This document shows positions 56,137 through 64,000 of a stretch of DNA of 64,000 bases, piece after piece. The translations under genes and the position numbers were made by a program. Positions within the stretch are counted from its first letter, which is position 1, and each line of letters opens with the position of its first letter. Source of the stretch: Hyperoodon ampullatus (taxonomy: Eukaryota > Chordata > Mammalia > Artiodactyla > Ziphiidae); the NCBI GenBank assembly GCA_949752795.1, contig OX457060.1, forward strand, positions 786,501 to 850,500, written 5' to 3'. The notes beneath the pieces are model-generated. The model was not told where the DNA came from. It searched no databases and saw only the letters and a list, made by a program, of their open reading frames with translations.

Positions 56137-57532
56137 GAGCCAAGCCACGTGGGGCTGAGTCACTGACGACTGGATGTTGTTCATTTTCTCCCTGATGATT
56201 TTCTTTGACTGATAGCCCAGAGAGGTACCTGTTGAAGTGGCACTTTATTGTTTGGTGAAGTGTATATACTCATTTGTTCTGGGCCTCAGGGCATTTCTCA
56301 GGGTCTCATTTATTGACTTCAGGATATGGCTGTGTGTACTAGACACGTCTCAGCGAATCCTGCGTGCACAGTATTTGTGGTGGTTAATTCTGGGGTCCAC
56401 TGGGTGCTTTATCCTTTAGAGGTCCACCTTGGGAAAAAGAGAAAATACACATGGAGAAAGAAGCAGCTTTACACCTTTGACCCTGCATTTGCAGGGGAGC
56501 CATGTCTGGGAAAAGCATAGATAAAACAGTGTCTTTGGAAGGAGTATCTGGTCATTTTCAACAGGTTCAATATCTCTCTTCCAATTAGATGTGGCAGCTG
56601 GATTCTCGTGTGCATTCAGATCACAGAGAGATAAGTGTTGCACCACTAACATAATTGCTGGGAAAGGTAGCATCCATATAAACATGTAAGAAATTTTTAA
56701 AAATCTAGATGTAATAATAAAGTATGAGGTCCTAGAATATAGGGCTGGAAGGAAATGTGGAGAGAAAGGATATTTTTGTCCTGTGTTTCATCTTACAATA
56801 AGGAATATGAGTCCCACAGAAGCAGCACAACTAGCCGGGAGATCCTGGCTCGTTATAACAGAACCAGGAACATTAGGGTTCCTAGCTCTCCTCTTTGCAC
56901 CATGGTATTGATTTTTGTAATTCAGTGAGTTCTGACCACTTAAGATTTCAGGCAGCCCTCATTCTGTTGCTGCTGCTCCCTTTAACCCTAGTATTTGTCA
57001 CACGCGCTTGATTTGATTCCCCTGCTGCACACTTCCATTTTATTTTATTTTTTAAAGCTGAGAAAAATGAGGGTTGCTTGTATTCAGGCCACGGCTACCA
57101 CTAGTTGCTTTACTTCTTTAGTTGACATCCTTTTTTTACCTCGGTGGATAGAAATATAAGAATAATCCTTGTACAAGGAGAACAAAAGTGCTAGCCTACT
57201 CCGTATGGAGGCCTATTTTCCAACAATTCTGTTTTATCCAGTCAGTGAAGTCCTTGGATGTGTTACTAGAGATGTGAGGACCTGGGAAGAACACCCCAGA
57301 AATTTTCAAGAAAAAATGTTTACCTCCTCAAGATATTTTTTAAAAACTAAATTGGAAAAAGGTGTCTTATGAAAAATGTTTAGAATGAAATACAATATTT
57401 CAGATATAAAGTGTTCATATGCTATGTGGCCTTTAATCCTTCAAAATGAATCCTTAAAACCTTGTAATTGGTGGGCATATATGAAAGACTGTTGATGGTG
57501 TCAGTTTAGTACAATCTCCATACCCAAGGACA
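56137..57532. other. Unassigned sequence
   Basis: No repeat family or gene recognised in about 1.4 kb. Confidence 0.4.
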
Positions 57533-57727
57533 AGCTAATACTCACTAAGCACTTACTGGGTGTCAAGCACTACTCTGCATGGCTTACAGGGAATCATTCA
57601 TTTAATCCTCAATACAACACCATGAGGAAAATGCCATCATTATTACTCCATTTGATGGGGGGGTTCAAAAAAGTGGCTTGACTTGCCTAACTCCACATAC
57701 TAATAAGTTGAGGAGCTGGGATGCAAA
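57533..57727 (-). mobile_element. MIR
   Basis: Reverse MIR: 'taagcacttactgggtgtca', 'tcatttaatcctcaatacaa' and 'agttgaggagctgggatgca'. Confidence 0.75.
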
Positions 57728-57777
57728 TGGAGGCTTCTGCTTTCAAGTGTGCACTACTAGTAGAAATGAAGGGAGGA
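57728..57777 (+). repeat. 50-bp local duplicate, copy 1
   Basis: It shares 'aggcttctgctttcaag' and 'agtagaaatgaagggagg' with 58928-58979, 1.2 kb away in the same orientation. Confidence 0.75.
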
Positions 57778-57849
57778 GCTAGAAGCACCTGCCTTAGTCG
57801 TGCTTCTCTCACTCATCAGGCAATTCAGGGCATCCATCCAAGCAGTTTT

Positions 57850-58035
57850 GTTCTCCACTAAAGGAGAATATAAATAATACACAGTTTTCCTTTTCACAGG
57901 TTTGTTGTGATAATCTAAGAAGATAAGGGAGGGAAGTAATGTTTAACGAGCATCTACTATGAGCCAGGGACCACTGGGGTGGATATGTTTCACATAACAT
58001 CATTCATTGCTGCTGTCCCTGCTATTGCTATTGTG
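57850..58035. mobile_element. Two partial MIRs in opposite orientation
   Basis: A forward MIR 3' half ('cacaggtttgttgtgataat', about 57850-57935) is followed directly by a reverse MIR piece ('gagcatctactatgagccag' to 'cacataacatcattcattgc', about 57936-58035). Confidence 0.5.
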
Positions 58036-58189
58036 TGGTTCTCAAATTCTCTGTTGACTCCAGAGTCACTGCCATTTTCAGAAGATAGATTAACTGCCAT
58101 CTGTTCTCATGTGTGGGTTTTCTTGTTGCCTCTCATGCCTGTCTTGTTCAACTGATTTCACTGGAGGCGTGAGATTATTTTTAAAGTGA

Positions 58190-58895
58190 TACATGTTATT
58201 TGTAGAAAATTTGGACAAAGGATTTGAAAAAGCAGTTTAAGAGGAGGAAACTCAAAAGGCTCTCAAGCATTGGAAAAGGTACTCCGAGTCACTAGTGATG
58301 AGAGAAATGCAAATTAAATCAGTAATGATGTGAATAGCATTTCAGAGAGATCAGTTATGCCCATTGTTTCTGGGTCTGTGGGGACTGTCATGCAATGCTA
58401 ATAGGAGGTAGACTGATGCTGCCATTTTGGAGAGCCTGTGATACTACTTGTTCAGATTAGGCCCACTCATATCCCATGACCCAGCAATTATACTCTTGGA
58501 GATGTATGAAAATGTCTTTGTTTTCTATATATTTATATATATATATATACACACATATGCATACATATACATATATACATACATACATATATACACATAT
58601 ATGTATATGTGTATGCATGTATATGTAAAACACCATAATAGCACATAAGAGGGTATTCTCACAAGGTTATTGTGATGGTAAGAGGGAGCTGGAGGTAAAC
58701 TGGGTGTCCTCCGCTAGGAAAGTGGTTCAAATTTAGTTGAATGAACATAAAGGAGTATTGTGCATCTGTTAGAAGCAATTGATTAGATGAACATTTATCA
58801 ACATGACTGGATCTTAAGGACATAGTGCCAAATGTAAAAAGTAAGAAAAATGAGATACAGTATAAAACCATTTCCCCAAGTTAAAATGCATGCCC
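58190..58895 (+). mobile_element. Old L1M 3' fragment, forward
   Basis: Forward L1: 'gagagaaatgcaaattaaat', 'ggtagactgatgctgccatt', 'catatcccatgacccagcaa', then an expanded (TATACA)n tract at about 58528-58630, then 'agcaattgattagatgaaca' and 'aacatgactggatcttaagg'. It covers the ORF2 end and 3' UTR, with no intact frame. Confidence 0.7.
58528..58632. repeat. TATACA/TATG-rich microsatellite
   Basis: Imperfect TA, TACA and TATG units over about 100 bp, inside the forward L1M fragment. Confidence 0.9.
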
Positions 58896-58932
58896 ACAAA
58901 ATGATACTCATTTTGTAAGTGCACAAAATGAG
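58896..58932. repeat. Alternating inverted-repeat triplet
   Basis: 'acaaaatga' (58896-58904), its complement 'tcattttgt' (58908-58916) and 'acaaaatgag' (58923-58932) follow one another. Either neighbouring pair can form a perfect 9-10 bp stem. It overlaps the start of the 50-bp duplicate. Confidence 0.85.
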
Positions 58933-58979
58933 GCTCTCTGCTTTCAAGCTTATACTCTTAGTAGAAATGAAGGGAGGTA
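58928..58979 (+). repeat. 50-bp local duplicate, copy 2
   Basis: It shares 'ctgctttcaag' and 'agtagaaatgaagggagg' with 57728-57777. The middle ten bases differ more. Confidence 0.75.
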
Positions 58980-59757
58980 CAAAAGAGGTACCAGTTAAAC
59001 CCGTCAGAGTGGTTGGATGAGGGATGAGGGGGAGAAGTGGGGAGATAAAAAGGGGAATAATAAATAAAGCAAAGAGAATCTTGCAAGAACAATGATAATA
59101 ATGTGCCATAAATAGGATAACGATTAACTCAACCCCCTGAAAAGGAAAAAAGTTAGAAAATACAAGTCAGCACTAAACAAGAAAATAAAACTATGCATAA
59201 TTCCATTTACAGATAACTGTTAAAACTTCAGTGTGCATTCTTCTAGTGTTCTATATGCATGTATGTGTATATGTGTATTTTATATATCACACATATTTTT
59301 ATTTACAAAGTAAATGAAATGTACCTTTTTTTTTTTTTTGTACGCTAGCTATGAAGAGGTACTAAGTTATCTCTAAAATGCCTTCCAATTCTAAGATGCT
59401 CTCCCTTCAGGGTGAATACCATATCATCAAATTCAAATTTTAAACTGACTTGTGTTCAGCATAACCCAAAATATATTTGCTAAAGACTCAGTGTCAACCA
59501 TGAGATACTTAGTGCATTCAAAGGAAAATATATCTGCATTTGCATTTAATTCAAAAAGTATTTACTTTGGCTTGATTGCTAAAGATCATTTAAGTGCACT
59601 CAGACCATTTCACAGGCTGACAGTTTAAGGTTGGATCACAGTATCAGAGGAGTGTTAATTCCAAATGGAACAAGTGAGGTTAAAAGTTGGTCTAATGTAG
59701 CAGGGAACCTTCCCATGTGAGTGACTGAATGGCTGTTAATAGGCTAGAGCTGAACAC
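58980..59757. other. Unassigned AT-rich sequence
   Basis: No gene recognised. Part of 59155-59300 may be ancient L1. A T-run lies at 59327-59339. Confidence 0.4.
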
Positions 59758-59853
59758 GAGGCTTGTGGGAGCTCAGTTCCCCGACCAGGGATCGAACCCA
59801 GGACACAGCAGTGACAGCACCGAATCCTAACCACTAGGCCACCAGAGAACTCC
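59758..59853 (-). mobile_element. tRNA-derived SINE, third subtype, short
   Basis: Reverse: 'gagctcagttccccgaccag', 'ggatcgaacccaggacacag' and 'ggccaccagagaactccct'. The flanking 'ctgaacac'/'ctgaacag' may be the duplication. It is more diverged than the CHR short forms. Confidence 0.75.
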
Positions 59854-60157
59854 CTGAACAGTTTCTGATGACTGTTTAAAAACAAGTAAATCAGTGAATA
59901 ATAGAGTTCTGAACCTTTAGTCTCTGTTTTGTATGTGGACTGTGAGCAACCTTTAATGACAAAAGTACACAAAAGTCTCTCCAGGCCTCTTGCAAAAGCA
60001 AACAGAAACCTCCCAAGGGAAACTCAGATTTCAAATCATTGCACTGAGAGCAATAATGGAGTGCCCATTGGCTGTTGTTGCTATGGTAATCATTGCTGAC
60101 CTCACAGGTCCTTCCTAATGATATTCTCAACAGGTTCACTAGTAGTATTTGCTCTCT

Positions 60158-60158
<1 letters not shown>

Positions 60159-60202
<44 letters not shown>

Positions 60203-60207
60203 GTATC
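60159..60207. repeat. (GT)n microsatellite
   Basis: About fifteen GT units with a few TATG interruptions at the right end. Confidence 0.95.
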
Positions 60208-60934
60208 TCTAGGTCTGTTTGTTTGCTCGTGGCTAAGTTGTCATGTTTCACTCTGAATCCAAAGTCAGAAGGTAGCCGGCATCAATGCCTTGCCCCTAAT
60301 AAATGCTAAATGAAGATTTGTGAGGCTGGAATCAGTGCACTGGGTTTGGAAAAAAAAAAATCAAAGTTATGAGGAGTTTCACAAATCTCTGCAGTTCTCA
60401 AAGTGTAGTCCTGGAAATCCATGTTGCTGGCTACCTTCTCTTGTGAACAGTTCCAGCTGCTCATTAGAGTAATCAACAAACGTGAGGTTTGCAACTCTCC
60501 AAACTGTAAAAGCCAGGAGGGCTTTTAAAAACTGCCTTCTTTAGGATTTATCAGTAAGCTTTTCTGGGGGAGGGAACAGCATGGACTTAACAGGATACTC
60601 GCTACTCACCAGGTTGCCTGGTCTCTGGGGTTGCTTTATAGTGGTTCTCACAGCCAGCTGAGCGTAAGCCCTTCTTTGGGACACTGGTGCCATCCAGGTG
60701 TGGGAATCACTCAGTGGTATGATATTAAGACTGTTTTAAGACTTTCCAATCCTGAGATTCCCCAAACCTGAACTGCTATTATAATTTTATCAGATGTTTG
60801 CTATGCCTCCAATGAAAACAAGATTTCCGCCCCCCCGTAGTAATATATCACTTATGGTTGTAGAGTGTCATGAGCCTTATATGGGATCATTCTTTCCAAA
60901 AAGAAGGGAAGGAGAACATCCAAAGTTTGGAGGG
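60208..60934. other. Unassigned sequence
   Basis: The word 'cagttctcaaagtgtagtcc' at about 60392 resembles a MER5-type end, but I did not find the rest of the element. No gene recognised. Confidence 0.4.
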
Positions 60935-61144
60935 TTTTTTTTTTTTTTTTTTTTTGGTATGTGGGCCTCTCACTGTTGGGGCCTCTCCCGTTGCGGAGCA
61001 CAGGCTCCGGACGCGCAGGCTCAGCAGCCATGGCTCACGGGCCCAGCCGCTCCGCGGCATGTGGGATCCTCCCGGACCGGGGCACGAACCCGTGTCCCCT
61101 GCATCGGCAGGCGGACTCCCAACCACTGTGCCACCAGGGAAGCC
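60935..61144 (-). mobile_element. CHR-type SINE, short form
   Basis: Reverse-oriented, with a T-run at the left and 'gtgccaccagggaagcc' at the right. The body is CpG-rich and close to the consensus pattern. The flanking duplication is short and centred on 'tggagg'. Confidence 0.94.
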
Positions 61145-61544
61145 CTGGAGGTAATTTAATTAAGCATTTTTGTTAAGTTTTGTGTTTGCTAAATGTGTTT
61201 CAGTTGGCTCTCATTTACCCTACAAGCCTAGCCACTCCTGCCCCCAGTGTCCCTCTCAACTTTACTAAGAATTAAACATTCACAACAACAGGTAGTTTTC
61301 TTTGGACATTGTCCCCAAACCATGTTTTTCACTGGCGGAGGAGAAGATGCAGATAAAACTGTGCTTAACATCTGAAAAGTAGCTGTTCCAGAGCCTATTA
61401 AGTCCCTTGTGAAATCACAGTGAGGCCGAGGGCCATGACTCCTTCTCCACCCAGGATTCTGCTTCCCATGGATATAAGAGATTGATGCCAGGGGCTGTCA
61501 GTTTACTGTAAGGGTGTGTGTGTGTGTGTGTGGGAAAGCTTTGT
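61145..61544. other. Unassigned sequence with short (GT)n
   Basis: A (GT)n run lies at about 61514-61531. Otherwise nothing recognised. Confidence 0.4.
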
Positions 61545-61765
61545 TAAGTTCTAGGCAGTGTGGTGTGGGGCCATCACTGCAGACCAAGAGTGGGAGGATT
61601 GGACTCGACGCTGGGCTCTATCATTTTCTGACGGTACAGCCCTGATTGCGTCCGTAACCTCTCCTACTTGTAAAATGAAGACATCTGCTTTCTTGTCTCA
61701 CAGGCGGTTGTGTCAGGTGAGTAACGTGGATCATTCTTTGCAGTTTCTGGAGTGCTTTGGGTATG
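61545..61765 (+). mobile_element. MIR
   Basis: Forward MIR: 'cctctcctacttgtaaaatg', 'tcacaggcggttgtgtcagg' and 'gtttctggagtgctttgggt'. Confidence 0.55.
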
Positions 61766-62099
61766 TGCTAGCTTCATTCACCAAGGTCTGATGATTCTAC
61801 ACAAGCTGCAAAAAGCATTTGCACACGTGCCTTTCCTGAGTCTAGGTTGTCAGGCTCCTTAGGCTCCTCAGTTTGAACAAGGTGTTGGAGTGTATCCCAG
61901 AATACCAGATAAGAGAGGAAAGGAAAATAACATAGGAAAGAAGGCAAGAGGGTGGGTACTCCCCTCCACCCACTCTCCCACTCCATTCAGCACCCTGATA
62001 TTATTCAGAAGTCCTGTTCTGCTTTGTATGCACAGACTGAGCCTCTTGTGATAAATGTGCATGAACAGGGGAGTATAAACACTCATTTAAAAATAAATT
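61766..62099. other. Unassigned sequence
   Basis: Nothing recognised. Confidence 0.4.
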
Positions 62100-63409
62100 G
62101 AGATGTAGTTGGCTGTAGCCGTCTGACAGAGCCCTGGATCTCTCTTCCGCAATGTCATCCATTTGTAGCCCTTTAATTCATGGTCTTTAATAATTTTTTC
62201 GAGGTAAGTCTGAAGTTTACTTTGTTTTATCTGTGAAGAAAGGACCCACTGAGCAAATGAATAGTGTAAATAAATTTGACAAGAAACATATTAACCTGCT
62301 TAAGAGAAAGGGCTGTTTTCAAATGCCTTACTTGCATCTATTTGCATCCTAACTATGTACTGATTATGAGCGATTCTAGTCGTTAAAGTAGTCCTACGAG
62401 GATTTCTACTTGGTAATACTTTATTAGCATTTAATTTGAATTACTCTAATAAAACTCCACTTCTTTAAAACTCGTCCATAATTCAATATTGTCACACAGA
62501 TCTTCCTTCCATCAGTATGAATTTGTTGTAAGGTATTATTGTAATTAATTACATACTTCTAAATTCCTTGGAAACTGGCTGGTACAATTACATCCTTTGA
62601 ACAAGACTTTCAGTTTCCCTTGGTTTCTTAAGATAAAAATGTCTTGACACTTAAATGGCATTGCTAAAGTTTGGCTGCAGAGAAGAGTTGCCTGTAGAAG
62701 CCAATTAGGGAGGTAGGTAATTAGTTATGTCCATTATGACTGAATTTTAGTCCATGTAGGAGGCCAACTTCTTCCCCTGAAAACTTGGTTAGATTTCTGT
62801 AATTACATAAACAAACCTTTATTCATAAAACAACTTCTGCCCTGTGCCTTACCTGTAGAGAACACTGAGTTAATACTTGATGAATGAGGATACATACATC
62901 TTTGGGCTTTTCCTTTTCCTTTCATATAGACTGTCTTAATATTGAGCAGTCTGTATTATGATAGGAACTCTGCAAGAGGATTGTGTTGAAAGCACTACCT
63001 GTGTTCATCCCATCCCTCCATTGACACATCTTTCAAATATTTGGGGGGGGAACCTACTATGGAACCAGTCAGGCATAGCAAAGAGACAGAGTCTCTGCCC
63101 CCCTGCATATCATATTCAATGTACAAGCCTCTTAACCTTTAGTAGAGAGATTGGCAGTGTTTTGCCTCTCACTATACTCAGAGTTGTATACTTGGTCCAA
63201 GCCCTATCCCAGCCATCCTTCTGTGGTTATTGCTTTGTGCCTGATTGGGCCACTAGTTACAAGGCAGGTGCTATGGGCAATAGCTTATTCCTACTTTATG
63301 TTTGTGTCTCATATTTTTCACTGTATGCTACAATTATGTAACATCTAGGGACTCTCCAGTACTAGAGATCCACGGTTCTAAGTAAATAAAGTAGCTTTGT
63401 ACTAAAGGT
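62100..63409. other. Repeat-poor AT-rich block
   Basis: No interspersed repeat recognised. Several TAATTA-type words ('gtaattaattac' at about 62540, 'gtaattagttat' at about 62717) occur. Frames at 62958-63348 (+) have no known domain. It could hold conserved non-coding sequence, but the window alone cannot show that. Confidence 0.4.
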
Positions 63410-63565
63410 TATAGCTAATATTTTTGAGCATTTACTCTGTCTATGACAGACACTCTTCTGAGAACATCTCGTATGTTCTCTCATTTAATCCTCAGAGTAT
63501 CCATGAAGTGAGTGTTATTATTATTCTCATTTTACAGATAAGGAAACTGAGTCACACAGGAATTT
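63410..63565 (-). mobile_element. MIR
   Basis: Reverse MIR: 'ctctcatttaatcctcagag', 'ttattctcattttacagata' and 'aggaaactgagtcacacagg'. Confidence 0.8.
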
Positions 63566-63649
63566 ACTTGTATAAGAGTTTCACAGAAGCAAACTCTTCC
63601 TTTCTTTAATAGTAAGACCATTTTGGCATCCCCAGTTTTTTCAGATTGT

Positions 63650-63820
63650 TTCCACATGTTACCTCACTTGATCTGGCACATCCATCCCCATTCATTTACA
63701 TGGGAGAAGTGAGGCAAATGAGGGTGAGTCTCTTCTTTCCATGGTTCTGCAGGTCAAGGACTGTAGTACTTAAGCCAGGGCTTCTGAATCCTGGTCCAAG
63801 ACTCTTCCTCCTTCTTTCTG
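63650..63820 (-). mobile_element. MIR, second copy
   Basis: A second reverse MIR: 'ggagaagtgaggcaaatgag' and 'gcttctgaatcctggtccaa'. Confidence 0.5.
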
Positions 63821-64000
63821 CTCACCTGACCAGTGTAATGAAGATTTGGGCCTCTCAGTTGTCATGAGAGATTATAAACCTTGGTGACTTTAAGCAGTTA
63901 TTGGGAGAACATTATTATGTAATGTGTTTCATATCCACTCCATTTAGTTGAGAATCTAGTACCAACTCCCAACTTTTTTTTTCTGCTCCTTTGTTGTATT
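63821..64000. other. Unassigned window end
   Basis: Nothing recognised. Confidence 0.4.

Noticed and set aside
61680..61720. Microexon-like unit 'ttgtctcacag' + 13 nt + 'gtgagt'
   Set aside because: The same arrangement arises from the MIR consensus ('cctcacagggttgttgtgagg'), and this stretch aligns as a MIR.
1..64000. CRISPR array, operon, phage or bacterial defence system
   Set aside because: No regular spacer-repeat array, ribosome-binding sites or dense coding. The repeat content is mammalian throughout.

Overview
This is mammalian nuclear DNA, almost certainly from a cetacean (whale, dolphin or porpoise). The main clue is the short interspersed elements. Fourteen copies carry the tRNA-derived head 'ggcttccctggtggcgcag' or its complement, and the commonest form is the roughly 210-bp CHR-type element ending in a plain poly(A) tail that is abundant in whales. 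No ruminant BovB/Bov-A2, pig PRE-1, primate Alu or carnivore Can-SINE was seen. LINE-1 in several age classes, MIR, L2, MaLR and ERV LTRs, MER5-like and Tigger-like DNA transposons and microsatellites complete an ordinary mammalian intergenic or intronic landscape. I found no protein-coding gene that I can support. The longest open frames (up to 202 codons) are decayed LINE-1 ORF2 pieces or frames through SINEs.

Layout. 1-13 kb: old L1, L2 and MIR debris, a Tigger-like element at 2031-2221 inside an older repeat, one long CHR SINE at 7055-7415, and non-repetitive stretches. 12.97-16.18 kb: a 5'-truncated L1 on the minus strand, interrupted by a CHR SINE and by a foreign 140-bp segment whose source lies about 2.7 kb away at 17558-17701. 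16.2-34.8 kb: L2 and MIR debris, a solo ERV-type LTR ending at 21317, two long and two shorter SINEs at 28-31 kb, and long unassigned stretches. 34.8-45.3 kb: a nested stack. An older minus-strand L1 holds two SINEs and is split by a younger 5.5-kb minus-strand L1. The younger L1 is fused at its 5' end to a U6 snRNA copy, bounded by a 12-bp target-site duplication, and itself carries a small L1 insertion and an 87-bp tandem duplication. 45.3-64 kb: MIR, L2 and MaLR remnants, four CHR-type SINEs, an L1 remnant with a microsatellite, and two repeat-poor AT-rich blocks. One of those blocks contains a possible 23-nt microexon at 53208-53230.

Nothing here works as an operon or gene system. The informative content is the record of retrotransposition and DNA-repair events: the U6/L1 chimera, the templated patch inside an L1, and a possible template-switch scar near 58.9 kb. 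Repeat calls rest on recalled family consensus patterns, not on a database search. Boundaries are firm where target-site duplications are given and approximate elsewhere.
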